Source: Pseudomonas petrae (GTDB lineage Bacteria > Pseudomonadota > Gammaproteobacteria > Pseudomonadales > Pseudomonadaceae). Taken from it: a stretch of DNA of 64,000 nucleotides. Under the pieces are notes generated by a model. That model was not told where the DNA came from and did not search any database. It worked only from the letters and a program-made list of their open reading frames with translations. This document shows, piece after piece, positions 44,551-54,033 of the stretch. The position numbers and the translations under genes were made by a program. Position 1 is the stretch's first letter; each line of letters starts with the position of its first letter. Where the stretch lies: contig NZ_JAKJXE010000011.1 in the NCBI RefSeq assembly GCF_021728295.1, positions 1 through 64,000 on the forward strand, in the 5' to 3' direction.

Positions 44551-44642
44551 GTGGGAGCGAGCTTGCTCGCGAAGACTGAATGTCAGACGCAGTTAATGCT
44601 GCGGATGTACCGGCCTCTTCGCGGGCAAGCGCGCTCCTGCAG
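44551..44642. repeat. REP doublet inside the hut operon (after hutU)
   Basis: Left arm GGGAGCGAGCTTGCTCGC is a variant core; right arm is standard family A (GCGGGCAAGCGCGCTCC). The arms are therefore mismatched, and the doublet can form only an imperfect hairpin. Confidence 0.85.
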
Positions 44643-44697
44643 GTGATTCGGCAGCACAAGTACGCGTGCCAACACTCGCTTTAGGGGAATGTCTGAG

Positions 44698-46167
44698 ATG
44701 GCTGTTCCAGATGATCGTGCTGCACCTGCTTCCGTGATCGAGCGGCGTTCGATCGATTACATCCCTGATGCCGAACGACACGGTCGTCTGTTCAGTCAGT
44801 TCACACTGTGGCTGGGCGCCAATCTGCAGATCACCGCGATCGTCACCGGGGCCTTGGCCGTGGTGCTGGGCGGCGGCGTGTTCTGGTCGCTGATCGGGCT
44901 TTTCATCGGTCAGCTTATCGGCGGTGGCGTCATGGCGCTGCACGCGGCGCAAGGGCCGAAGCTCGGCCTGCCGCAGATGATTTCCAGCCGGGTGCAGTTT
45001 GGCGTTTACGGCGCGGTAATTCCGCTGGTGTTGGTGTGCCTGATGTACATCGGCTTTTCCGCCAGCGGCTCGCTGCTCGCAGGCCAGGCGGTGGCGCAAC
45101 TGATCAACGTGCCGGACTGGCAAGGCGTGGTGATCTTCGCGGCGGCCATCGTGGTGCTGACCATCCTTGGCTACCGGGTCATCCACATGATCGGCCGGGT
45201 CGCCAGCCTCATCGGCGTGATCGCCTTCGTCTACCTGTTCGCCGCGCTGCTGGCGGGCAACGACGTCGGCGCGCTGCTGGGCAACAAGCACTTTTCGCTG
45301 AGCAGCTTCCTGCTGGCGATTTCACTGTCGGCGTCCTGGCAGATCGCCTTTGGCCCTTACGTCGCGGATTACTCGCGCTATCTGCCGCGCAGCACCTCGG
45401 CTGGCAAAACGTTCTGGGCGGTGGGCCTGGGTTCGGTGATCGGCGCGCAGGCGTCCATGGTCTTCGGCGTGTTCGCGGCAGCACTGGCCGGCAAGAACTT
45501 CGCCCACCACGAGGTCTCATTCATCGTCGGCCTCGGCGGGACCGGCGCGGTCGCGGCAGCACTGTATTTCAGCATCGCGTTCGGCAAGGTGACCATCACC
45601 ACGCTCAACGCCTACGGCAGCTTCATGTCCATCGCCACCATCGTCAGCGGCTTTCGCGGCAACCGTCACATCTCCAGTGCGTTGCGGCTGACGTACATTT
45701 TCGCCATGGTCGGCATCGCGACGGCGCTGGCGCTGCTGGGCAAGGACTCGTTCCTCAAGGATTTCTCGGCCTTCATCCTGTTTCTGCTGGCGTTCTTCAC
45801 ACCGTGGAGCGCGATCAATCTCGTGGACTTCTACTGCATCACCAAGGAGCGCTATGACATCCCGGCGCTGTCGGACCCGAACGGTCGCTACGGCCGCTGG
45901 AACTGGATGGGCATCGGGATTTACGTGCTGGGCGTGCTGATTCAGATGCCGTTCATCTCTACGCACTTCTACACCGGACCGCTGGTGGCGAGCCTCGATG
46001 ACACCGACATCTCGTGGATCATCGGTCTCATCGTGCCTGCTGTGCTGTACTACGTGGCGGCGAAGAGGTGGCCCGGTAGAGTGGCTGATCGCTTGATCCT
46101 GCCACCGGGTTCGGACGCGCCCCCTGCAAGCCGCATTGCTGCCCCTGCACACATGGCGGTGAACTGA
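44698..46167 (+). CDS. Cytosine-permease-family transporter, probable urocanate transporter
   Basis: A 489-residue membrane transporter of the NCS1 (cytosine/purine permease) family with about twelve helices; early landmarks are IERRSIDYIPDAERHGR and FTLWLGANLQITAI. I prefer the ATG at 44698 because the AGGGG site lies ten bases before it and only one base before the upstream ATG. In P. fluorescens the transporter at this position is described as a urocanate permease (HutTu). The match of position and family supports that role, but the substrate is inferred. Confidence 0.8.
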   Translation: MAVPDDRAAPASVIERRSIDYIPDAERHGRLFSQFTLWLGANLQITAIVTGALAVVLGGGVFWSLIGLFIGQLIGGGVMALHAAQGPKLGLPQMISSRVQFGVYGAVIPLVLVCLMYIGFSASGSLLAGQAVAQLINVPDWQGVVIFAAAIVVLTILGYRVIHMIGRVASLIGVIAFVYLFAALLAGNDVGALLGNKHFSLSSFLLAISLSASWQIAFGPYVADYSRYLPRSTSAGKTFWAVGLGSVIGAQASMVFGVFAAALAGKNFAHHEVSFIVGLGGTGAVAAALYFSIAFGKVTITTLNAYGSFMSIATIVSGFRGNRHISSALRLTYIFAMVGIATALALLGKDSFLKDFSAFILFLLAFFTPWSAINLVDFYCITKERYDIPALSDPNGRYGRWNWMGIGIYVLGVLIQMPFISTHFYTGPLVASLDDTDISWIIGLIVPAVLYYVAAKRWPGRVADRLILPPGSDAPPASRIAAPAHMAVN

Positions 46168-46306
46168 CCGTTCGTCATGCACGTCTGTTGAACAGGCATT
46201 GCTGGAGAGAGAAGCGGGACGAGGCCGGCAAGTGCCTCTCCCCACGGCTGGACGCCATCTGTTTTCGTTACTGCCGTCATCCACTACAAGACCGGAGCGT
46301 CACTCA

Positions 46307-47272
46307 ATGAACACGAAAAAGGCCCTGCTATCCACGTTGCTCACCGCCGGCGTGCTCGCCAGTGGCGCCAGTCAGGCTGCAGGATGGTGCGAGTCCGGCA
46401 AGCCGGTGAAATTCGCCGGTCTGAACTGGGAGAGCGCGATGCTGCTGACCGATGTGCTGCAAGTGGTGCTGAACAAGGGGTATGGCTGCGAAGTGGACAG
46501 CCTGCCGGGCAATTCCATCACCATGGAAAACGCCCTGAGCACCAACGATATTCAAGTGTTTACCGAAGAATGGGTCGGCCGCAGCGAAGTCTGGAACAAG
46601 GCGGAAGCGGCCGGCAAAGTGGTCGGCGTCGGCGCGCCGGTCAAGGGCGCGGTGGAAGGCTGGTACGTGCCGCGTTACGTGATCGAAGGCGACGCCAAGC
46701 GCAAGCTGGAAGCCAAGGCACCGGACCTGAAGTCCATCGCCGATCTGGGTAAATACGCAGCCCTGTTCAAGGATGCCGAAGAGCCGGAGAAAGGCCGTTT
46801 TTATAATTGCCCGGCCGGCTGGACCTGCGAGCTGGAAAACAGCGAAATGCTGAAAAGCTATGGCCTGGAAAGCAAATACACCAACTTCCGCCCTGGCACA
46901 GGCCCGGCGCTGGATGCGGCGATTCTCTCCAGCTACAAGCGTGGCGAGCCGATCCTGGCCTACTACTGGTCGCCGACCCCGCTGATGGGTCAGGTGGACA
47001 TGGTGCGTCTGGAAGAGAAAGCCGGCGTGAACAAGACCATCGAGATCAAGGTCGGCCTGTCCAAGGCGTTTCACGAACAGGCGCCTGAACTGGTGGCAGT
47101 GATGGAGAAGGTCAACATCCCGATCGACCTGCTTAACCAGAATCTGGCGCGTATGACCAAAGAGCGCATCGAGTCGCCGAAACTGGCGAAGATCTTCCTC
47201 AAGGAACACCCGGAAGTCTGGCATCAGTGGGTGAGCGAGGATGCGGCGAAGAAGGTGGATGCTTCACTGTAA
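46307..47272 (+). CDS. hutX: Histidine/glycine-betaine-type ABC transporter, substrate-binding protein
   Basis: Periplasmic binding protein of the OpuAC/ProX-like family, 321 residues from the ATG at 46307. A signal peptide ends near SQA-AGW (about 25). Conserved-looking elements include PVKFAGLNWESAM and the tryptophan-rich ligand pocket regions (EEWVGRSEVW, AYYWSPTPLMG). It is first of hutX-hutW-hutV. In Sinorhizobium meliloti the homologous HutXWV imports histidine. A REP-like doublet separates it from hutW. Confidence 0.85.
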   Translation: MNTKKALLSTLLTAGVLASGASQAAGWCESGKPVKFAGLNWESAMLLTDVLQVVLNKGYGCEVDSLPGNSITMENALSTNDIQVFTEEWVGRSEVWNKAEAAGKVVGVGAPVKGAVEGWYVPRYVIEGDAKRKLEAKAPDLKSIADLGKYAALFKDAEEPEKGRFYNCPAGWTCELENSEMLKSYGLESKYTNFRPGTGPALDAAILSSYKRGEPILAYYWSPTPLMGQVDMVRLEEKAGVNKTIEIKVGLSKAFHEQAPELVAVMEKVNIPIDLLNQNLARMTKERIESPKLAKIFLKEHPEVWHQWVSEDAAKKVDASL

Positions 47273-47290
47273 GCAGAGAGCTGACTACCT

Positions 47291-47393
47291 GTAGGAGCGC
47301 GCTTGCCCGCGAAGGCGGTGTGTCAAATATGAATTCGTTCCCTGACACCCTGCGTTCGCGGGCAAGGTGGATCGCCACCCCGGTCGCTCCTAC
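47291..47393. repeat. Modified REP doublet between hutX and hutW
   Basis: The left arm is a standard family A core. In the right arm the usual GCGGGCAAGCGCGCTCCTAC is interrupted: after GCGGGCAAG comes GTGGATCGCCACCCCGGT before CGCTCCTAC. It lies between a binding-protein gene and its permease gene. Confidence 0.85.
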
Positions 47394-47448
47394 AAGAACA
47401 GCGCGGCGCCTGACAGGCATGCTCCATCTAATACATCGAGATAACGAT

Positions 47449-48296
47449 ATGTTCCCCGAAAGCTTCACGTTCTCCATCGCCGACTGGGTCAATGACTGGG
47501 TCGACAAGCTGGTCACCAATTACGGCGACGTGTTCCGGCACATCTCCGACACGTTGCTGTGGGCCATCGTCAAGCTCGAAGGCCTGCTGCGCGTTGCGCC
47601 GTGGTGGCTGCTGCTGGCCATCGTCGGCCTGATCGCCTGGCACGCGACCCGCAAGATCACCACCACAGTGGTCATCGTCGGCCTGCTGTTTCTCGTCGGT
47701 GCCGTGGGCCTGTGGGAAAAGCTGATGCAGACGCTGGCGCTGATGCTGGTCGCCACGCTGATCTCGGTAGTCATCGGCATACCGCTCGGCATTCTTTCAG
47801 CGCGCAGCAACCGGCTGCGTTCAGTGCTGATGCCGCTTCTGGACATCATGCAGACCATGCCCAGCTTCGTGTACCTGATTCCGGTGCTGATGCTGTTCGG
47901 TCTGGGCAAAGTGCCGGCGATCTTCGCCACGGTCATCTATGCCGCGCCGCCGCTGATTCGCCTGACCGATCTGGGCATTCGTCAGGTCGATGGCGAGGTC
48001 ATGGAAGCGATCAACGCCTTCGGCGCCAATCGCTGGCAGCAACTGTTTGGCGTGCAACTGCCGCTGGCCCTGCCGAGCATCATGGCCGGGATCAACCAGA
48101 CCACGATGATGGCGCTGTCGATGGTGGTGATCGCCTCGATGATCGGTGCGCGCGGTCTGGGCGAAGACGTGCTGGTCGGCATTCAGACCCTCAACGTCGG
48201 ACGCGGCCTGGAAGCGGGTCTGGCCATCGTCATTCTGGCGGTCGTGATTGACCGCATCACGCAGGCCTATGGCCGTCCACGGCATGAGGCGAACAA

Positions 48297-48300
<4 letters not shown>
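47449..48300 (+). CDS. hutW: Histidine/glycine-betaine-type ABC transporter, permease
   Basis: Inner-membrane subunit of the importer, 283 residues from the ATG at 47449 (MFPESFTFSIADW). It has about six to seven helices and the EAA-like cytoplasmic loop (AINAFGANRWQQLFGVQLPLALPSIMAG) that contacts the ATPase, given as landmarks. It overlaps hutV by four bases. Confidence 0.88.
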
Positions 48301-49172
<872 letters not shown>

Positions 49173-49185
49173 GGACGCTGTGGTC

Positions 49186-50835
49186 ATGTCGCGAGCAGAA
49201 CAGATCATCATCGGCGAAGGCCCGCTCAGTTGGCGGGACGTGACCGCCGTTGCCCGCTATGGCGCGACGCTGTCGTTGTCGGAAAGCGCGTGGGCGCGCA
49301 TCGACAATGCCCAGACGATCGTGCAGCGCATCGTTGCCAGCGGCGAACGCGCCTATGGCGTGAACACCGGCCTGGGCGCGCTGTGCAATGTGTCGCTGGC
49401 CGACGAGCAGCTTGGCCGACTGTCGCGCAACACCCTGCTCAGCCATGCCTGCGGCGTTGGCCCGGCGTTGCCGGACGAGCAGACCCGCGCGATCACCTGT
49501 GCCGCGATCATCAACTACAGCCAGGGCAAGTCCGGGATTCACCGTCAGGTGGTCGAGGCCTTGCTCACCCTGCTCAATCGACGCATCACCCCGCAAGTGC
49601 CGTCCCAGGGCTCGGTGGGTTACCTCACGCACATGGCGCACATCGGCGTCGCGCTGCTCGGCGTGGGTCAGGTCAGTTATCGCGGACAAGTGATGTCGGC
49701 GTTGCAGGCGCTCAGCGAAGAGGGCCTGTCGCCGGTGGAACTGGGGGCCAAAGACGGTTTGTGTCTGGTCAACGGCACGCCGTGCATGACCGGCCTGAGC
49801 TGCCTGGCCGTCGCCGACGTCAATCGCCTGATGCAGTGGGCCGACGTGATCGCCGCCATGACCTTTGAGGGCCTTCGCGGCCAGCTCGACGCCTTCGACG
49901 AAACCATCATCGCGCTCAAGCCACATCCCGGCATGCAGCAGGTCGGCAAAAACCTGCGCGGCCTGCTCGCTGGCAGCGAGGTGCTCGCCAACAGTCAGGG
50001 CATCCGCACTCAAGACGCCTTGAGCATCCGCTCTATCCCGCAGGTGCATGGCGCCACGCGGGACCAGTTGGCCCACGCCACGCGGCAGATCGAAATCGAG
50101 CTCAACTCAGCCACCGACAACCCGCTGCTGCTCGGCACGCCTGACGCGTATCGCGTGGTTTCCCAGGCCAACCCTCACGGCCAATCCGTGGCGATGGCGG
50201 CTGATCTGCTGGCGATTGCCATGGCCGAACTGGGCTCGATTGCCGAGCGACGGCTGGACCGGCTGATCAATCCGACGGTCAGCGGGCTTCCGGCGTTTCT
50301 GGTCAGCCAGCCGGGGGTCAATTCCGGGATGATGATCACCCAATACGTCGCCGCCTCGCTGTGCGCGGAAAACCGCCAGTTGGCACAACCGGCGGTCATT
50401 GATAACTACGTGACGTCCGGCCTGCAGGAGGATCATCTGAGCATGGGCACCAGCGCCGCCTTGAAGCTGCACAAGGTGCTGGAGAACGTGACGCAGATCC
50501 TCGCCATCGAGTATTTGCTGGCCGGCCAGGCGTTCGAATTTTTCAAGGGCCCGCGTTTTGGCGTCGGTACCGAAGCGGCGTGGCGTCTGTTGCGCGAGCG
50601 CGTGCCGGCCTACGACGAAGACCGCTGGCTGGCCCCGGACATCGCCAGCAGCGTGACCCTGCTCAAGAACGAAGAGTCATTGGAAACCGTATTCCAGCGC
50701 TGCCGCGATTACGCGGCAGACGCTCACACCGACACCGACAACAACGGTCGCCGCGCAGGCGCCCCCCGCGCGGGACAGGCAGGAGCCGGTTCAGCGCAGA
50801 CGACCGATACCCATTCAGGAGTAGCAGCATCGTGA
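49186..50835 (+). CDS. Histidase/aromatic ammonia-lyase paralogue lacking the MIO triad (HutH1)
   Basis: A 549-residue homologue of HutH and phenylalanine ammonia-lyase with the full fold: YGVNTGLG (Tyr53-equivalent present), LSHACGVG (His83-equivalent), LCLVNGTP (Asn195-equivalent), QEDHLSMG (Glu414-equivalent). Where histidases read GSVGASGDLAP, this protein reads GSVG followed directly by YLTHMAH (residues 142-152). Three residues, exactly Ala-Ser-Gly, are missing, so the MIO electrophile cannot form. In addition QDPYSLR is QDALSIR (Tyr280 to Leu) and GGNFHAEP is QANPHGQS (Phe329 to Pro). The C-terminus has an extra low-complexity tail of about 45 residues. The stop overlaps the hutH2 GTG. 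It is an intact gene, so probably a non-lyase role; function unknown. Confidence 0.85.
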   Translation: MSRAEQIIIGEGPLSWRDVTAVARYGATLSLSESAWARIDNAQTIVQRIVASGERAYGVNTGLGALCNVSLADEQLGRLSRNTLLSHACGVGPALPDEQTRAITCAAIINYSQGKSGIHRQVVEALLTLLNRRITPQVPSQGSVGYLTHMAHIGVALLGVGQVSYRGQVMSALQALSEEGLSPVELGAKDGLCLVNGTPCMTGLSCLAVADVNRLMQWADVIAAMTFEGLRGQLDAFDETIIALKPHPGMQQVGKNLRGLLAGSEVLANSQGIRTQDALSIRSIPQVHGATRDQLAHATRQIEIELNSATDNPLLLGTPDAYRVVSQANPHGQSVAMAADLLAIAMAELGSIAERRLDRLINPTVSGLPAFLVSQPGVNSGMMITQYVAASLCAENRQLAQPAVIDNYVTSGLQEDHLSMGTSAALKLHKVLENVTQILAIEYLLAGQAFEFFKGPRFGVGTEAAWRLLRERVPAYDEDRWLAPDIASSVTLLKNEESLETVFQRCRDYAADAHTDTDNNGRRAGAPRAGQAGAGSAQTTDTHSGVAAS

Positions 50836-52382
50836 CCCACACCCAACAGGCGACCCCGCTGAATCTGATCCCCGGCCAGTTGAGCCTCGCCCAGCTGCGC
50901 GCGATCTATCAGCAACCCGTGTCGCTGACACTCGACGCCAGCGCCAATCGGCAGATCGAAGACAGCGTGGCCTGCGTCGAGCAGATCCTCGCCGAAAACC
51001 GCACCGCCTACGGCATCAACACCGGTTTCGGCCTGCTGGCCTCGACGCGCATTGCCAGCGCCGACCTGGAAAACCTGCAGCGCTCGCTGGTGCTGTCTCA
51101 CGCCGCGGGCGTTGGCGGGCCGATCAGCGATGATCTGGTGCGCCTGATCATGGTGCTCAAGGTCAACAGCCTGAGCCGGGGCTTCTCCGGGATTCGCCGT
51201 CAGGTCATCGACGCGCTGATCGCGCTGATCAACGCTGAAGTCTATCCGCACATCCCGCTCAAGGGTTCGGTCGGCGCCTCCGGCGATCTCGCGCCATTGG
51301 CGCACATGTCGCTGGTGCTGCTGGGCGAAGGCAAGGCGCGCTACAAGGGCGAATGGCTGAATGCTGTGGAAGCGCTGGCGATTGCCGGGCTAACGCCGCT
51401 GACGCTGGCGGCCAAAGAAGGCCTGGCGCTGCTTAACGGCACGCAAGTGTCGACGGCGTACGCGTTGCGCGGCCTGTTCGAAACCGAGGACCTGTTCGCC
51501 GGTGCCTTGAGCTGTGGCGCGCTGACCGTTGAGGCGGTGCTCGGCTCACGCGCACCGTTTGACGCACGTATTCATGCGGCCCGCGGTCAGCGCGGCCAGA
51601 TCGATTCAGCTGCGGCCTATCGCGATCTGCTCGGCGACGGCAGTCAGCTCTCCGACTCCCACCGCGACTGCGACAAGGTTCAGGACCCCTACTCCTTGCG
51701 CTGCCAGCCACAGGTCATGGGCGCCTGCCTGACACAACTGCGTCAGGCCGCCGAAGTGCTGGCCGTCGAATCAAACGCGGTGTCGGACAACCCGCTGGTG
51801 TTCGCGGCCGAAGGCGAGGTGATTTCCGGCGGTAACTTTCACGCCGAACCGGTTGCCATGGCCGCCGACAACATCGCCCTGGCCATCGCTGAAATCGGCT
51901 CCCTCAGTGAACGCCGCATTTCGCTGATGATGGACAAGCACATGTCGCAGCTGCCGCCGTTCCTGGTGGCCAACGGCGGCGTGAACTCCGGTTTCATGAT
52001 CGCCCAGGTGACAGCAGCGGCGCTGGCCAGTGAAAACAAGGCCCTGTCCCACCCGCACAGCGTCGACAGCCTGCCGACGTCCGCCAACCAGGAAGACCAC
52101 GTGTCGATGGCGCCTGCCGCCGGCAAGCGGTTGTGGGAAATGGCGGAGAACACTCGCGGCGTGCTGGCTGTAGAATGGCTGGCTGCGTGTCAGGGTCTGG
52201 ACTTGCGCAACGGTCTGAAGACCTCCGAAAAACTGGAAATCGCCCGCACCACGCTGCGCGGCAAAGTCCCGTTCTACGAGAAAGACCGCTTCTTCGCCCC
52301 TGATATCGAGGCCGCCATCGAGCTGCTGGCTTCCAACTGCCTGAGCGACCTGGTTTCTGCTGACCTGCTGCCGAGCTTCTGA
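50832..52382 (+). CDS. hutH: Histidine ammonia-lyase (canonical, HutH2)
   Basis: First step of histidine catabolism: histidine to urocanate plus ammonia. It is 516 residues from the GTG at 50832, overlapping the previous stop. The MIO triad Ala149-Ser150-Gly151 lies in GSVGASGDLAPLAH, and the catalytic Tyr53, His83, Asn195, Tyr280, Arg283, Phe329 and Glu414 equivalents are all visible (YGINTGFG, LSHAAGVG, LLNGTQ, DPYSLR, GGNFHAEP, NQEDHVSM). It is therefore the active histidase of the locus. Translation is likely coupled to the MIO-less paralogue upstream. Confidence 0.97.
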   Translation: MTHTQQATPLNLIPGQLSLAQLRAIYQQPVSLTLDASANRQIEDSVACVEQILAENRTAYGINTGFGLLASTRIASADLENLQRSLVLSHAAGVGGPISDDLVRLIMVLKVNSLSRGFSGIRRQVIDALIALINAEVYPHIPLKGSVGASGDLAPLAHMSLVLLGEGKARYKGEWLNAVEALAIAGLTPLTLAAKEGLALLNGTQVSTAYALRGLFETEDLFAGALSCGALTVEAVLGSRAPFDARIHAARGQRGQIDSAAAYRDLLGDGSQLSDSHRDCDKVQDPYSLRCQPQVMGACLTQLRQAAEVLAVESNAVSDNPLVFAAEGEVISGGNFHAEPVAMAADNIALAIAEIGSLSERRISLMMDKHMSQLPPFLVANGGVNSGFMIAQVTAAALASENKALSHPHSVDSLPTSANQEDHVSMAPAAGKRLWEMAENTRGVLAVEWLAACQGLDLRNGLKTSEKLEIARTTLRGKVPFYEKDRFFAPDIEAAIELLASNCLSDLVSADLLPSF

Positions 52383-52386
52383 TCGG

Positions 52387-52408
52387 GACAGGCCAGGGAT
52401 GGCCTGTC
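52387..52408 (+). terminator. Strong hairpin directly after the histidase stop
   Basis: GACAGGCCA pairs perfectly with TGGCCTGTC around GGGA, four bases after the hutH2 stop. There is no T tract, so it is more likely an attenuating or mRNA-stabilising structure within the operon than a full terminator. A REP doublet follows 30 bases later. Confidence 0.5.
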
Positions 52409-52438
52409 GTTGAAATGAGAATGTACGCGCAATGATTT

Positions 52439-52527
52439 TGTAGGAGCGCGCTTGCCCGCGATTGCAGTGTGTCAGCTATGGATGTGCCGACTGACACACC
52501 GAATTCGCGGGCAAGCGCGCTCCTACA
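52439..52527. repeat. REP doublet, family A, inside the hut operon
   Basis: Inverted standard family A cores between hutH2 and the amino-acid permease gene. Confidence 0.9.
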
Positions 52528-52581
52528 AGGACGTGCGCAGCTCTCGTTTCGCAGCAAAAAGTAAGACTAGGAACGTGTGAA

Positions 52582-53976
52582 ATGACATCGCAAAACGCTA
52601 CAGATCTGAAACGCGGGCTCAGCGCTCGCCACATTCGCTTCATGGCGCTGGGCTCGGCCATTGGCACCGGGTTGTTCTACGGTTCCGCGTCGGCTATCAA
52701 ACTGGCCGGTCCCGCCGTGCTGCTGGTGTACATCATCGCCGGCGCTGCGGTTTACATGGTCATGCGCGCCCTCGGCGAGATGGCCGTGCGCAACCCGGTG
52801 TCCGGCTCGTTCGGCGAGTACGCCACCACGTATCTGGGTCCGCTCGCAGGGTTTGTCCTCGGCTGGACCTATGCGTTCGAGATGGTCATCGTCTGCCTGG
52901 CCGATGTCACTGCGTTCGGTATCTACATGGGCTTCTGGTTTCCAGAGGTGCCACGCTGGATCTGGGTGCTCGGCATCGTTTTTCTGATCGGCGCGCTCAA
53001 CCTGTGCAGCGTCAAAGTTTTCGGTGAAACGGAGTTCTGGCTGTCGCTGCTCAAGGTCGGCGCGATCATCGCGATGATCCTCGCAGGCTTCGGCATCATG
53101 CTGTTTGGCATCGGCTCGGACTCGGGCGGCGGCGTCAGCAGCGTGAGCAATCTGTGGGCCTACGGCGGCTTCATGCCCAACGGCATCGGTGGTCTCGTGG
53201 CCTCGCTGGCGGTGGTCATGTTTGCCTTCGGCGGCATCGAAATCATCGGCATCACCGCCGGTGAAGCGCGCAACCCGGAGCGCGTTATTCCGCGCGCGAT
53301 CAATGCAGTCCCGCTTCGGATTCTGCTGTTTTACGTGCTCACGCTGTTCGTCCTGATGTCGCTGTATCCGTGGCAGCAGATCGGCAACCAGGGCAGCCCG
53401 TTCGTCCAGATCTTCGATCACTTGGGGATTTCCTCTGCGGCGACCGTCCTCAACATCGTGGTCATCACCGCAGCTGTTTCGGCAATCAACAGCGACATCT
53501 TCGGCGCCGGACGCATGATGTACAGCTTGGCGAAACAGGGTCAGGCGCCCAAGGGTTTTGCTCAGTTGTCCGCCCAGGGCGTGCCGTGGATGACCGTGCT
53601 GGTGATGGGCGTCGCGCTGCTCTGCGGCGTCGTGCTGAATTACCTGATTCCGGAAAACGTGTTCCTGCTGATCGCCTCGATCGCGACCTTCGCGACGGTC
53701 TGGGTCTGGCTGATGATTCTGGTCACGCAGATCGCCATGCGCCGCTCGATGAGCGCAGAAGAAGTTGCCCAGCTGAAATTCCCGGTGCCGTTCTGGCCCG
53801 TTGCGCCGATTGTTGCCACGTTGTTCATGGTGTTCGTGTTCGGCGTGCTGGGTTATTTCCCGGACAGCCAGGCCGCGCTGGTGGTGGGGGCGGCATGGAT
53901 TGGTTTGCTGGTGGTTGCTTACTGGATCTGGGTCAAGCCGAAGCAAAACCTGATAAAGGCCACATCAAATAGCTGA
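52582..53976 (+). CDS. APC-family amino acid permease, probable histidine transporter
   Basis: A 464-residue permease of the amino-acid/polyamine/organocation superfamily, with about twelve helices and the family start LSARHIRFMALGSAIGTGLF. In P. fluorescens a permease at this position (HutTh) is the main histidine importer; I infer the same here from family and position. It lies between hutH2 and hutI, 57 bases before hutI. Confidence 0.85.
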   Translation: MTSQNATDLKRGLSARHIRFMALGSAIGTGLFYGSASAIKLAGPAVLLVYIIAGAAVYMVMRALGEMAVRNPVSGSFGEYATTYLGPLAGFVLGWTYAFEMVIVCLADVTAFGIYMGFWFPEVPRWIWVLGIVFLIGALNLCSVKVFGETEFWLSLLKVGAIIAMILAGFGIMLFGIGSDSGGGVSSVSNLWAYGGFMPNGIGGLVASLAVVMFAFGGIEIIGITAGEARNPERVIPRAINAVPLRILLFYVLTLFVLMSLYPWQQIGNQGSPFVQIFDHLGISSAATVLNIVVITAAVSAINSDIFGAGRMMYSLAKQGQAPKGFAQLSAQGVPWMTVLVMGVALLCGVVLNYLIPENVFLLIASIATFATVWVWLMILVTQIAMRRSMSAEEVAQLKFPVPFWPVAPIVATLFMVFVFGVLGYFPDSQAALVVGAAWIGLLVVAYWIWVKPKQNLIKATSNS

Positions 53977-54033
53977 CGCAAAACCCTGCGGTCCGTGTCT
54001 GAAGCAGGCTCTATTTGTTCTCTGGAGGTACTG

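Noticed and set aside
44689..44697. Upstream ATG for the NCS1 transporter
   Set aside because: The AGGGG site would be one base from this ATG; the next ATG at 44698 has proper spacing.
49600..49640. Frameshift or sequencing error explaining the missing MIO triad
   Set aside because: The deletion is exactly nine bases in frame, the flanking sequence aligns perfectly, and other active-site residues also differ, which argues for a genuine change.
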